DNA of 64,000 bases, from NCBI GenBank assembly GCA_965115815.1, contig OZ220465.1:682001-746000 (forward strand). Direction: 5' to 3'. The translations under genes and the position numbers were made by a program. Numbering within the stretch: position 1 is the first letter of the stretch; every line of letters starts with the position of its first letter. The stretch is from VXPW01 sp965115815. GTDB lineage: Bacteria > Pseudomonadota > Alphaproteobacteria > TMED109. This document shows, one piece after another, positions 29,363-38,894 of this stretch. Under the pieces are notes generated by a model. That model ran no database searches, was not told the origin of the DNA, and saw only the letters and a list, made by a program, of their open reading frames with translations.

Positions 29363-30189
29363 CCCGCATGCCGCCACGTGTTTCGCGCAGCCCCGCCGCC
29401 CCCGTGCCCATGCCCGCGATCGGACGGGTCAACTGGGGGGGACTCTGGGTCCTCTGCGGGCGCGAAACGCTGCGGTTCCTCAAGATTTCCCAGCAGACCG
29501 TCGCGGGCCCGGTGGTCACGACGCTGCTGTTCCTTGCCGTGTTTGCCCTGGCGCTGGGCGGCACGTTCCGGGAGGTGGGCGGCCGGCCGTTTCTGGAATT
29601 CCTGGCGCCCGGACTGATCGTGATGTCCGTCATGCAGAATGCGTTCGCAAACTCGTCGAGTTCGCTGCTGAGCGCCAAGATGACCGGCAACATCGTGGAT
29701 CTGCTGATGCCGCCGCTGGCGCCGGGCGAATTGCTGACGGGGTTCCTCGTCGGCGGACTGGCGCGCGGAGTCTGTGTCGGGCTGACGGTCGGGCTGGCGA
29801 TGTGGGCGTTCGTTCCGCTGCGCGTGCACGATCTCCCGCTCCTGGTCTACTTCGCGCTCTCGGGTGCGGTGCTGATGTCGCTGCTCGGCGTGCTGACCGG
29901 AGTCTGGGCCGAGAAATTCGACCACATGTCGACGATCACCAACTTCATCGTGACGCCGCTGTCGTTCCTGTCCGGCACGTTCTACTCGATCGAACGTCTG
30001 CCGGAGCCCTTCTACGGCGCCATTCACTTCAATCCGTTCTTCTACGTCATCGACGGGTTCCGGTACGGCTTCATCGGCCATGCGGACGCGAACCTGGGCC
30101 TGGGGATGGCCGTACTGGCGGGGGTCAACGCCGGACTGCTGCTCGGGGCGCTCTGGATGTTCCGGAGCGGCTACCGGCTCAAGCACTGA
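29359..30189 (+). CDS. ABC-2 type transporter permease (YadH-like)
   Basis: A 276-residue integral membrane protein with about six hydrophobic segments. The second half has the ABC-2 landmark LSGTFYSIERLPEPFYGAIH and NPFFYVIDGFRYGF, seen in YadH/NodJ-type export permeases. The ATG overlaps the fmt stop, so it is co-translated with fmt. No ATP-binding partner is encoded nearby, so its ATPase must lie elsewhere. Substrate unknown. Confidence 0.85.
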   Translation: MTRMPPRVSRSPAAPVPMPAIGRVNWGGLWVLCGRETLRFLKISQQTVAGPVVTTLLFLAVFALALGGTFREVGGRPFLEFLAPGLIVMSVMQNAFANSSSSLLSAKMTGNIVDLLMPPLAPGELLTGFLVGGLARGVCVGLTVGLAMWAFVPLRVHDLPLLVYFALSGAVLMSLLGVLTGVWAEKFDHMSTITNFIVTPLSFLSGTFYSIERLPEPFYGAIHFNPFFYVIDGFRYGFIGHADANLGLGMAVLAGVNAGLLLGALWMFRSGYRLKH

Positions 30190-30273
30190 CCCCGCGCGGT
30201 CCGCAGGGGCCGGTTCTGCGCTACAGTGCCGGTTCGTTCCCGCCCTTTCCGCCTCCGTTCGGACCGGTTGCCC

Positions 30274-31440
30274 ATGGATGCGCTGATGCCCACCTACGCT
30301 CGGACCGATCTGGCGTTCGAGCGCGGCGAGGGGCCCTATCTCTTCACCGCCGGCGGGGCGCGCTATCTGGACTTCGGCTGCGGGATCGCGGTGACGTGCT
30401 TGGGTCACGCCCATCCGAAGCTGGTTGCGGTCCTGGCCGAGCAGGCCGGCCGGCTGTGGCATACGTCGAACCTGTACCGGATCGGTCCGCAGGAGCGACT
30501 GGCTGCGGCGCTGGCCCGGCATTCGTTCGCCGAGCGCGTGTTTTTCTGCAATTCGGGCGCCGAGGCGTCGGAATGCGTGATCAAGACGGTGCGGCGGTTT
30601 CACTACCACCGCGGCGCGGCCGAGCGCTGCGAGATCCTCGTGGCCGGCGGCGCCTTCCACGGACGGACGCTGGCGGGTCTGGCGGCGGGCGGCACCGAGG
30701 CGCACCGAACCGGATTCGCGCCCCTTCCGGCCGGCTTCGTGCGCGTGCCCTACGGGGATCTGCCGGCGGCCCGCGCGGCGGTTACCGACCGGACGGCGGC
30801 GGTGTTCGTCGAGCCGCTTCAGGGGGAAGCCGGAATCGTGCCCGCGCCGCCGGGGTACCTTGCCGGGCTGCGCAGCCTGTGCGACGAGCGCGGTCTTCTG
30901 CTTGCCTTGGACGAGGTCCAGACCGGAGTCGGCCGGACCGGCCGGTTCCTGGCCTGCGAGTGGGAGGATGTGGTGCCCGATGTGGTCGGTCTGGCCAAGG
31001 GGCTGGGCGGCGGCTTTCCGATCGGGGCGGTCCTGGCCACGCAGCGGGCGGCCGCCGGCATGGGGCCCGGTACGCACGGATCGACGTTCGGCGGCAATTT
31101 CCTCGCCAGCGCCGTGGCCGAGGCGGTGGTCGGGGAAATCGCGGCGCCCGGGTTCCTGGCCGGTGTCGAACGGGCGGGCGCGCGTCTTCGCGCCGGCCTC
31201 GAGCAGCTGCGGAGCCGGTACCCGGGCGTGCTCTCCGAGGTGCGGGGGCGCGGCCTGATGCTCGGCCTAGCGGCCGCAGTGCCGGCGGCGGACCTCTGCG
31301 CCCGGTTGCGCGAGCACCGGCTGCTCACGGTTCCGGCCGGCGGCAACACGGTGCGGATGCTGCCGCCCCTCAACATCGAGCCTGCCCATGTGGACGAGGC
31401 ACTGACCCTGACGGAAACGGTACTCGACACGTTCCCGTGA
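30274..31440 (+). CDS. argD: Acetylornithine aminotransferase
   Basis: A PLP-dependent class III aminotransferase of 388 residues in arginine biosynthesis; it may also act on succinyldiaminopimelate for lysine. FCNSGAEASE at about 91-100 binds the cofactor phosphate, FVEPLQGEAGI and LDEVQTGVGRTG follow, and the Schiff-base lysine is Lys242 in GLAKGLGGGFPIGA. It starts at the ATG at 30274; the frame is open further upstream without a better start. argF follows 19 bases later, giving an arg pair. Confidence 0.92.
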   Translation: MDALMPTYARTDLAFERGEGPYLFTAGGARYLDFGCGIAVTCLGHAHPKLVAVLAEQAGRLWHTSNLYRIGPQERLAAALARHSFAERVFFCNSGAEASECVIKTVRRFHYHRGAAERCEILVAGGAFHGRTLAGLAAGGTEAHRTGFAPLPAGFVRVPYGDLPAARAAVTDRTAAVFVEPLQGEAGIVPAPPGYLAGLRSLCDERGLLLALDEVQTGVGRTGRFLACEWEDVVPDVVGLAKGLGGGFPIGAVLATQRAAAGMGPGTHGSTFGGNFLASAVAEAVVGEIAAPGFLAGVERAGARLRAGLEQLRSRYPGVLSEVRGRGLMLGLAAAVPAADLCARLREHRLLTVPAGGNTVRMLPPLNIEPAHVDEALTLTETVLDTFP

Positions 31441-31459
31441 ACGGTGGCGGAACGGCCCC

Positions 31460-32389
31460 ATGACCCGACCCCGACACTTTCTCGACCTCGATCGTTTCAG
31501 CGGCGGCCTGCTGGAGACGCTGCTGGAGCGGGCGGGCGCCTACAAGCGGAAACGCGGCGAGCTGCGGGCGAAACGGGGCCTTGGGTGCGGCCGGACGCTC
31601 GCGATGCTGTTCGAGAAGCCGTCCACGCGGACGCGGGTGTCGTTCGAAGTGGCGATGAACGAACTGGGAGGCCGGGCGCTGGCGCTGGACGGGCAGGGCA
31701 CGCAGATCGGGCGCGGCGAGAGCCTGGCCGACACGGCCCGCGTGCTGTCGCGCTATGCGGACGCGGTGCTGATCCGGACCGCGGCGCACGTTCGGCTCGA
31801 GGAATTCGCCGGGCACGCCGGAATCCCGGTGATCAACGGCCTCACGGAGCGGAGTCATCCCTGCCAGGTGATGGCCGACCTGCTCACGCTCGTGGACCGG
31901 TTCGGTTCCCTGGAAGGTCGGCACGTGGCCTGGATCGGCGACGGCAACAACGTCGCCAACTCGTGGGTTCACGCCGCCGTGCAGCTCGGCATCCGGCTCC
32001 GGGTCGCCTGCCCCCCGTCGCGCCGGCCGCAGGCGGCCCTGACGGAGCGCGCAGCCGGATCCGGCTGCGTGGAACTGGTGGACGATCCGGCGGAGGCCGC
32101 CCGGCAGGCGTCGGCCGTGCTCACCGATACGTGGACGTCGATGGCGACGGAACCGGTGACGGACGGAGCCGCGGACCGGCCGGAGGTGTTCCGTCCCTTC
32201 CAGGTGAACCGGTCCTTGATGGACCTGGCCGCGCCGGATGCCGTGTTCATGCACTGCCTGCCGGCCTATCGCGGGAGGGAAGTCACCGCGGACGTCATCG
32301 ACGGCGAGCATTCGGTGGTCTGGGAAGAGGCCGAGAACCGGCTGCACGTGCAGAAGGCGATTCTCGAGTGGTGCCTCGCCGGGGACTGA
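31460..32389 (+). CDS. argF: Ornithine carbamoyltransferase
   Basis: Makes citrulline from ornithine and carbamoyl phosphate. At 309 residues it is of normal length. The carbamoyl-phosphate loop STRTR is at 55-59, HPCQ at 133-136, the ornithine loop HCLP at 265-268, and SMATEP precedes it. It ends with TGA and forms an operon with argD. Arginine synthesis is thus partly encoded here; other arg genes are not in the window. Confidence 0.95.
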   Translation: MTRPRHFLDLDRFSGGLLETLLERAGAYKRKRGELRAKRGLGCGRTLAMLFEKPSTRTRVSFEVAMNELGGRALALDGQGTQIGRGESLADTARVLSRYADAVLIRTAAHVRLEEFAGHAGIPVINGLTERSHPCQVMADLLTLVDRFGSLEGRHVAWIGDGNNVANSWVHAAVQLGIRLRVACPPSRRPQAALTERAAGSGCVELVDDPAEAARQASAVLTDTWTSMATEPVTDGAADRPEVFRPFQVNRSLMDLAAPDAVFMHCLPAYRGREVTADVIDGEHSVVWEEAENRLHVQKAILEWCLAGD

Positions 32390-32583
32390 TTCCGGAAGCG
32401 GGCGCCGGACAGTCTTCGAGTCCATCGAACGAGGGTCCATGACCCGCCGCAGCGCCACTCCCGCCTCGGTACCCGATCCCCCGTCCGTTGCGAGAGGAAT
32501 CGCCGAGCCGACGATTGCATGCCGAGCGAGGATCCGTCCGCGAACACGGGGCGACTCCGGCGGTGTGCGGAAACCTTCCTTGC

Positions 32584-32832
32584 TCATGGCGCTTCCTCCC
32601 ACCGCGCGCGGGCGGCCAAGTCCAAGGCATGTTCCTTTTGGATGTCTCGTCGATCCTCGCCGTCAGGGAGGTCGAGGCAGATCTCCGCATGGTACGGATT
32701 GTCTTCAAGCGGGCTCGGCACGACGGTCCGTCCGTTCGCCGCAGCGTCGTGGACGATCAGGATGACCCACCCGCGAAATTTCCTGGGGCCCTCGCTGCGT
32801 TCGACCCCTCGTTTGACTGCGATTTTCGCCAT
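32584..32832 (-). CDS. Small protein of unknown function, last of a three-gene set
   Basis: An 82-residue hydrophilic protein starting MAKIAVKRGVERSEG, with HDAAANGRTVVPSPLEDNPY and a charged end. No known motif. A GTG at 32865 would add 11 residues; I prefer the ATG. It lies downstream of two genes on the same strand and is probably co-transcribed, although the gap to the next gene is about 170 bases. The composition is balanced and unlike a chance frame. Confidence 0.55.
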   Translation of the reverse strand: MAKIAVKRGVERSEGPRKFRGWVILIVHDAAANGRTVVPSPLEDNPYHAEICLDLPDGEDRRDIQKEHALDLAARARWEEAP

Positions 32833-32999
32833 CGCCGTCCGTTTCTCGAAATCCAGTCGATCCACGGAGATCCGGTTGTGATCCGGGACTGATCAAGAAT
32901 GCCTCTGGAATGGGCCGTGGCCTGCTTGCTCTCTTGGCGGCCGTCTGCGAATACACGCTTCGGCCGATCTTCTCTGCGTCGGCCAATCTCGGGAGTCGT

Positions 33000-33566
33000 T
33001 CAGCCAACGGACTGGGAGAGAGGCAATCCTCCCAAAGCCCGGAGTCGGATCGGAAGGAAATCCCGAGGCAGTTTTCGGGCGTCATCGTGCCGCCGGCGTC
33101 GACTCTTTCCCCCCTCCGACCAGTAGAGGCCCGCCCCTCCATCATTGTTCAACAAGATCAGGAGCGCGTCTGCAGCCGTCAGGGACTTGAAGTAGATTGC
33201 GATCTCTCCATCCATGGACGGATATACCACGGGCTCGATCGAGCTCCGGACGGCCGGGTAGAGCACGTATCTGGCACTAGTCTTCGCCCGTTCGTCGATA
33301 CGGGGGTAGCCCTCTTCCTCCGCCTCTTGATGGATCCGGTCCACCTGTGCCAGTGCGCTCTCGAACCATTGGGGGGCCGGCATTCGAGATGACCGCCAGC
33401 CCGTCACGGGCGGTTCGGCTCCCGGCATTCGGCCGATGCCGTATCCGTCGAACCATCCGGCGGGCGGGTGTTGGGATCGTGGCCGTACACTTTCGAGTGA
33501 CGTTCGGCGGCCCCCATCGAAGCGGTGGAACCGTTCCGGCGGCTGACTAAGCGCGGACACCGTCAT
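33000..33566 (-). CDS. Protein of unknown function, middle gene of a three-gene set
   Basis: A 188-residue protein. The C-terminal half reads EGYPRIDERAKTSARYVL, VVYPSMDGEIAIYF and DALLILLNNDGGAGLYWSEGG, an alternating pattern that looks like a small alpha/beta domain. The stretch YPxxDGEIAIYF resembles a widespread hypothetical family whose function I do not know. I start it at the ATG at 33566, overlapping the end of the upstream gene by 20 bases, which argues for coupled translation. Confidence 0.65.
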   Translation of the reverse strand: MTVSALSQPPERFHRFDGGRRTSLESVRPRSQHPPAGWFDGYGIGRMPGAEPPVTGWRSSRMPAPQWFESALAQVDRIHQEAEEEGYPRIDERAKTSARYVLYPAVRSSIEPVVYPSMDGEIAIYFKSLTAADALLILLNNDGGAGLYWSEGGKSRRRRHDDARKLPRDFLPIRLRALGGLPLSQSVG

Positions 33567-34272
33567 CCACTTCATCCTTCTCGTAGGCAATCCCGGCGGA
33601 TCGGTCGGCGAGCTCGGTAGTTTGCGTGAGCCAGCTCAGCTCCTCATCGAACTCCGTAAGGGTCGGTATGGAAACAAAGGCTTGGTCTACGATGAACAAT
33701 CCGTTTCGCAAACTCTCGGACTGCTCGATTGCGCGTCGGAATACCCGGCAGCCGTCTCTGGTTCTGAAGGTACACCCGATGACAGGCCGGTACTCTGCCG
33801 TCACTTCCTTCGATGCGGCATGACCGATGCGATCGCTTCCATGACGTGCGAGATACTCGTCCGCTCGCCCGCCCAGAATATCCACGTGATAGTTCAGGAA
33901 TACTGCGTAGGACTGCCGTGCGTAGCTCTCGAGCGCAGGCAAGAGGTGATCCATTGTCCCTTGCACCAAATCAAGGACGATTTGGTCGTGGCCGGCATTG
34001 ATGATATTCGCGAAATGCAGTGTCATGGAGTCTGCCCTTAGGGCGAGATGATTGGGTCCGCCGAATATCCGGTATTTGCACCAAGCCTCGCCCAGTTCCG
34101 TGACAGAGGATGCGGAAAAGTCGCCGGGTCGAGGGTTCAGGGACTCCCGGAAACGTTCGGCGACGGCCGCAACGAAGTTCCTCCCTGCCGTTTCCCAGTC
34201 CGTGATGAATGCGGTCAAATAGAAAGTAAGGGACAGTTGCCTTCTATCTCTGCGGACCAGCAGATCATGCAT
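33547..34272 (-). CDS. TIGR04255-like protein of unknown function, first gene of a three-gene set
   Basis: A 241-residue protein with LSLTFYLTAFITDWETAGRNF near the N-terminus and a C-terminal segment GLFIVDQAFVSIPTLTEFDEE. The outline resembles the TIGR04255-type proteins scattered through bacterial accessory regions, but I cannot confirm this. No signal peptide or membrane helix. It ends with TAG while all core genes nearby end with TGA. It overlaps the next gene. Confidence 0.65.
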   Translation of the reverse strand: MHDLLVRRDRRQLSLTFYLTAFITDWETAGRNFVAAVAERFRESLNPRPGDFSASSVTELGEAWCKYRIFGGPNHLALRADSMTLHFANIINAGHDQIVLDLVQGTMDHLLPALESYARQSYAVFLNYHVDILGGRADEYLARHGSDRIGHAASKEVTAEYRPVIGCTFRTRDGCRVFRRAIEQSESLRNGLFIVDQAFVSIPTLTEFDEELSWLTQTTELADRSAGIAYEKDEVDDGVRA

Positions 34273-34900
34273 CAGTGAGGTTCTCCGTCGTGGTTTCGCA
34301 GGTTCGCCCCGTGGCCGCCTTGCGTCGAGTCACCGCACTTGCAGAGTTCGGCACCCGGTGGGGGTTGACGCCCCTTGTGGCAGCCCCCGGACCTTCGGTT
34401 AACAGGGTGAGAATTCCGGGTCATGGAACCCACGCACGCCCGGTACGGGCCCACCGAACCCGTCTTTGCCGATTCCCCGATCCCCCGCGACCATGGTTCG
34501 CTCCGCCGTCTGTCGATCTTCCACGCCATTCTGGACGGGGCCGAGTGGAGATGCAAGCGGCGCGGGCGGCGGGCGCGCTTCGGCCACGAGCATACGCGCT
34601 CCACCCGGACGAACCGCTGGCCGGAATAGGGCACGAATAAGGTGGGCAAGGAGTCTTGGTGTTCGTGGGAATCCAGTGATTCATGACGATGCCGACGGAT
34701 GCCTTGCCCGAGACGAATCGGAGCCAGATCCTGCCCTTTGACCATGAGTCGCACAGTGCTGATCGCGCTCTTCCGATGTCGGATCCAGACCGCTGGCCGC
34801 AAGCAGGCATGCACAGGCCGGCGCGGCGGCGGCCTGTCGCGAATCGCCCTGCCCCATCCTCCGGTCGCCCCTTCACGTCGACCGGTGGCGGGTCGTGCTT
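34273..34900. other. No gene recognised
   Basis: Roughly 630 bases between the three-gene set and an IS4 remnant. Probably the decayed end of that IS, but I see no motif that proves it. Confidence 0.35.
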
Positions 34901-35230
34901 GCGGTTCGGATCCCCGCGGGGTTGCCACCAAGCTCGATCTCGCAGGCAGCCGGAATCCATCGTCGAAACCTCCCGCCCGAGCAGCGTCATCAGGGCGCGA
35001 CGCCAGGTGATCACGGCGTGGACCGTGATCTGCCGTTCCCGCCGGCCGGTCTAGCGCGTCACCAGACGCTCGACCCGAAAGCCGGACTTCAGCCCCCGGA
35101 ACCCGCCTTCGATCCGCCGGCGCAGCGCGTACCAGCCGCCGATCTCCCGGGCTGCTTTCGCGTGGTCCGCCGGAAGGCCGGTCAGCAGGCACCCCTCCAC
35201 CGGGCCATGGCATTCGGATCTGTGCGTCGA
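34901..35230 (-). pseudogene. Tn5-like IS4 transposase remnant, C-terminal part
   Basis: Minus-strand segments GCLLTGLPADHAKAAREI and YALRRRIEGGFRGLK fit the IS4 Y-x2-R-x3-E-x6-K signature. After a frame change, VITWRRALMTLLGREV corresponds to VIAWRxMLMTLLGRE of Tn5-like transposases. The matching upstream part lies at 40395-40700, on the other side of a 4.8-kb IS. Confidence 0.6.
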
Positions 35231-35368
35231 GGTGACGGCGGTTTTTCCATACCGGCAAGCCTTGGATAGGAGGTGACGTTTCGGTGCGTGGACGGGTCGT
35301 CCACGCACCGCTTGACCAGCGCCCGCCGATTCGCATGATGTCGTCGAATCGTGGCTGCGGGAATCCCC

Positions 35369-36450
35369 ATGGACCCGCGAATCATCGACCTGAAGTCGAC
35401 CCCCTGTTCGGGCCGCCGCCGGACCCGCCAGCCGATCGCGGAGGTTCGGGAGACCGTGGGTCGGTGTTCCCACTGCCGCCGCAACGAGCGGGCGAAGACC
35501 CTCTGCGAGCCCCTTCACGGGACGACAGCGAAGGGCGGCTCCAGGGTCGGGGCCGGCCTCGGGATGCTGGAGACCTTGGAGCGCCACGGCATCCTGACGT
35601 TGCCGCCCGTGCGCGAGGACCCCGTCCGCGACCGGGCCGCTGCCCCGGTCTGGACCTCGGCCTCCGACCCGCAGCCGGAGATCGTGGCTCCGCGGTCGGA
35701 ACTGCGCCTGCTTTGCGTCGAGCCGGTCCCCGACCCCGAGGGGCGGCAGCTGGGGAACGCCTTCGTCGACCGGCACCCCTACCTCGGCTACCAGCGCCCT
35801 TTCGGGGCGCAGGTCCGCTCCTTCGTGACCGATCGGCAGGGGCGCCGGCTGGGCTGCGTCCGGTTCGAGGCGGTGACGAAGACGCTTCCCTGCCGGGACC
35901 GCGGGATCGGAGGGACGGACCGCAGGCGCGACCGCAACCGCCACCGGAGGACGGTCCATTCAAGGTACCTCGGGTTCCCCGGGGTCGTCTCGAAGAACCT
36001 GGCGTCCTCGGCCCTGGCCCGCGCCACGCGCCGCCTCGCCGACGACTGGGAACGCCTCCACGGCGGGCGTCCCGTCCGCATCGAGACCTTCGTCGACGAG
36101 ACCCGGTTCCGGGCCTCGTGCTCCCGTGCGGCCCACGGGGAGCGCATCGGGGACACCGCGGGTCGGAGCACGTCGCGCACGGGAGTCTCCGTGCTGCCGC
36201 TCTGCGAGGGGGCCCGCGCGATCCTGCGCTCGGAGCGCGGCGCGGCGCGGCGCATGCCTGCGACGCGGGCCGAGCGGGGACGGTCGGCCGCCGCCGACCG
36301 ACGGTTCTCGAAGCGCTGGGAGACGCTGGTCGCGGCCTCCGCCGCGATCGCGGAACGCGAGGACGCGCGCGGGCAAAGACGCCGGCGCGTCTTCCACCGC
36401 CTGCGGATCCTGCGGTTCGTGCTCCGTCTCGTTGCCGCGCCGCGCGGGCC
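35369..36450 (+). pseudogene. DUF4338 (DruA-like) domain of second-type IS4 transposase, 5' part
   Basis: Starts MDPRIIDLKSTP and reads through a DUF4338-like domain: ELRLLCVEPVPDPEGRQLG, GAQVRSFVTDRQGRRLG, HSRYLGFPGVVSKNLASSAL, WERLHGGRPVRIETFVDE and RASCSRAAHGERIGDTAGR. Several normally conserved aromatic positions are changed (SCSRAAHGE where CYRAANWE is usual), so it looks decayed. It is cut at 36450 by the inserted IS, and the gene resumes at 38895. Confidence 0.72.
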
Positions 36451-36502
36451 CTTTCATGCCGCCACACTTGACGTGCATCGGTCCGTCCGTCATGGTGACG
36501 GC

Positions 36503-37270
36503 ATGCAAGTCGGACTTCGACATCTCCGCGCCGACACGGTCGAGTGGCTGAAGGCGGCGGCGGCCGAGGCCGGCCGGACGCGTCATGCGCTGGCGCGCGA
36601 GCTGTGCGAACGCGAGGACTGGCGCAACGCCCGGGGCCAGCCCTGCGTGTCCCAGGCGCGCGGGGTTCTGCCCGGGATCGCGAAGCGGGCGGGGTTCGTG
36701 CTGCCCGAGACGCGGCCGGGTCCGTGCCGCACGCCGGGCCGTCCGGGCGGCGAGGTGGCGCGCACCGACCCGGACCGGAAGCTGGCGTGCACGCTGGCGG
36801 ATCTCGGGGCGGTCACCCTGGTCCCGGTGGGCGCGGCCCCGGACCGGCGCCGCTGGCGCGAGATGATGGAGACCCATCATCCGCAGGGTTGGAAGCACCG
36901 GCCGGGGAAGGTCCTCAACTTCTGGGTCGTGTCGTCGCGCCACGGCCGTCTCGGCGGCCTCGGGTATACGGCCGCAGGCTGGCATCAGGCGGCCCGGGAC
37001 GCGGCCATCGGCTGGTCGGCGACGGCGCGGGCCGCGAATCTGGTGCAGCTGGTCCAGCAGCACCGCTTTCTCCTGCTGCCCGGCGTCCGGGTCGCCCGGC
37101 TGGCCTCGCACGTGCTGGCCCGGTCGACGGCGCGCCTGGCCGCGGACTGGAAGGCGGCGCACGGGACCCGGCCGCAGGCGGTCTACACGTATGTGGGACC
37201 CGAGCACCGCGGCACCTGCTATCGTGCGGCCGGGTGGAGCCGCTGCGCCGAACCGACCTCGGGCCGGCCG
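36503..37270 (+). CDS. DUF4338 (DruA-like) part of Tn5-like transposase, copy B
   Basis: Starts at the ATG at 36503. An N-terminal winged-helix-like segment (LARELCEREDWRNARGQPC) is followed by LGAVTLVPVGAAPDRRRW, GYTAAGWHQAARDAAIGWS, HRFLLLPGVRVARLASHVL and TYVGPEHRGTCYRAAGW, the DUF4338/DruA pattern. The frame departs from the transposase frame at a run of seven Gs (about 37270-37277). The full transposase can be made only if ribosomes shift there, or if the run length is a sequencing or mutation artefact. Confidence 0.72.
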
Positions 37271-37277
37271 GCGGGGG

Positions 37278-38882
37278 GGCCGTGCGACCACGCCGAAGGC
37301 GGTGTGGATCCGGCCCTTGGCCGAGGGCTGGCGAGAGGTCCTGTCTCGGGAGCGGGGCACCGTCCTCGGTACCACGTCGGAGCCGTGGCGGCCCGGGAAC
37401 GCCGACTGGGCCGACATCGAGTACGGCCGCGGTTCGCATCCCGACGGCCGCGTGCACACGCGGGTGCTGGCGATGGGCCGGGCTTGGGAGAACGCTCCGG
37501 GCGCGTCCCTGCCCGTGATCTTCCCGTCCGCCGCCGCGCAGAAGGCCGCGTACCGGCTGTTGTCCAGCGCCCGGGTCACGATGGAACACATCCTCGATCC
37601 CCACGCCGAAGCCACGGTCGAACGCTGCCGGCAGGAGCGGGTCGTCCTCGCCCTGCAGGACACCACGACGCTGAAGTACAACGGGCACTGCAAGACGAAA
37701 GGGTTGGTGAACCTTGGAGGCGGGGGCTCGGGCACCCGGGGAATCCTTGCCCATTTCACGCTGGCGGTGACCGAGGGCCGCCGCCCGCTCGGCGTGATCG
37801 ACCTCAACGCCACCGAGCGCGAGGGCACGGCAGCCCCGGACTGCGACGCCACCGAGCGCGAGGGCACGGCAGCCCCGGACCGCGACGCCACCGAGCGCGA
37901 GGGCACGGCAGCCCCGGACCGCGACGCGGTCAAGCCGGAGAGTGTGCGCTGGCTTCAGGGACTCGAACGCGCCCGCCAGCTGGCCGCCGCCTGCCCCGAC
38001 ACCCGGGTGGTCACGGTCTGCGACCGCGAAGGCGACATCTGGGAAAGGTTCGTACAGGCGCGCGCCGGCGGCGTCGGGCTCCTCGTACGCTCCGACCGCG
38101 GCCGGCAGCGACGGGTGGTCCGCAGCGACGGCTCCGTGGCGGACCTGTGGGAGGCCATGGCGGAGCCGCCGGTCCTGGGAACGAAGACGGTCCACCTCGC
38201 CGCCTGCGGCGGACCCCGTCGGCGCCTCAAGCGCACCGTGATCCTCGAGCTCCGCGCCGCCGCCGTCCACCTCGTGCCGCCGAAAAACCGGGACGACCGG
38301 ACGCCGATGCCCGTGCTCGCCGTCTCGGTCCGGGAAGCCCGGCCGCCCCAGGGCCGCGATCCGCTCCACTGGGTGTTGCTCTCCACCGAGGGCGAGGCCG
38401 ACCTCCCGCACGCTCGACGCATCGTCGCCTGGTACGAGGCACGCTGGACCCTCGAGGAGTACTTCCGGGTCCTCAAGGTCGGCGCCCGGATCGAAGAACG
38501 CAAGCTGCAGGACGCCGACGACCTGCGCACGTGCCTCGCTTTCGATGCCATCACCGCATGGCGGGTCATGGACCTCGAGCGCCTCGCGCGCGACCCGCCC
38601 GACCGCCCCGCCCTCGAGTTCTTCACCGACCGCGAAATCGGGGTTCTCTACCGATGGCTCCGGTACGATCGCATCATCCGGGCCCCGCCCGGGAAGCCGC
38701 CCGACATCCGCACCTTCGTGGTCGATCTCGCCCGCATGGCGGGCTTCCGGCCCAGCAAACGTCAGCCGCTTCCGGGTACTGCCAAAATCTGGCAGGCGTG
38801 GCGGAAATTCAAGACCGGACTCGAATTCGTCCAATCAGAAGGGAACCGCATGAGCCAGTTTGCGTCAACAACGGGCTGTTGA
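37278..38882 (+). CDS. Tn5-type DDE transposase part, copy B
   Basis: Reads from the G7 run as TTPKAVWIRPLAEGWREVL. A Tn5-type DNA-binding segment (WADIEYGRGSHPDGRVHTR) and the DDE core follow, with LALQDTTTLKY, VVTVCDREGDIWERF and the Y-x2-R-x3-E-x6-K signature in WYEARWTLEEYFRVLK. The domain appears whole to its TGA. A tandem 13-residue repeat (DATEREGTAAPDR) is inserted between the first two catalytic Asp regions. No start codon of its own is obvious, so it depends on the upstream DUF4338 frame. Confidence 0.8.
   Translation, partial: GRATTPKAVWIRPLAEGWREVLSRERGTVLGTTSEPWRPGNADWADIEYGRGSHPDGRVHTRVLAMGRAWENAPGASLPVIFPSAAAQKAAYRLLSSARVTMEHILDPHAEATVERCRQERVVLALQDTTTLKYNGHCKTKGLVNLGGGGSGTRGILAHFTLAVTEGRRPLGVIDLNATEREGTAAPDCDATEREGTAAPDRDATEREGTAAPDRDAVKPESVRWLQGLERARQLAAACPDTRVVTVCDREGDIWERFVQARAGGVGLLVRSDRGRQRRVVRSDGSVADLWEAMAEPPVLGTKTVHLAACGGPRRRLKRTVILELRAAAVHLVPPKNRDDRTPMPVLAVSVREARPPQGRDPLHWVLLSTEGEADLPHARRIVAWYEARWTLEEYFRVLKVGARIEERKLQDADDLRTCLAFDAITAWRVMDLERLARDPPDRPALEFFTDREIGVLYRWLRYDRIIRAPPGKPPDIRTFVVDLARMAGFRPSKRQPLPGTAKIWQAWRKFKTGLEFVQSEGNRMSQFASTTGC
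37805..37921 (+). repeat. 39-bp tandem repeat, three copies, inside the transposase gene
   Basis: Three consecutive copies of a 39-bp unit encode NATEREGTAAPD, CDATEREGTAAPD and RDATEREGTAAPD. The frame is preserved. The related transposase at 52015-53877 lacks the repeat. Confidence 0.85.
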
Positions 38883-38894
38883 AAGGCGCGGGCC

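Larger units (their letters stand above)
36451..38885 (+). mobile_element. Tn5-like IS4-family element with DUF4338 domain, copy B
   Basis: A 2,435-bp element with ends CTTTCA...TGAAAG (imperfect inverted repeats) and a clear 9-bp target duplication GCGCGGGCC at 36442-36450 and 38886-38894, the size typical of Tn5-like elements. It lies inside another IS4-type transposase gene. Confidence 0.88.
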
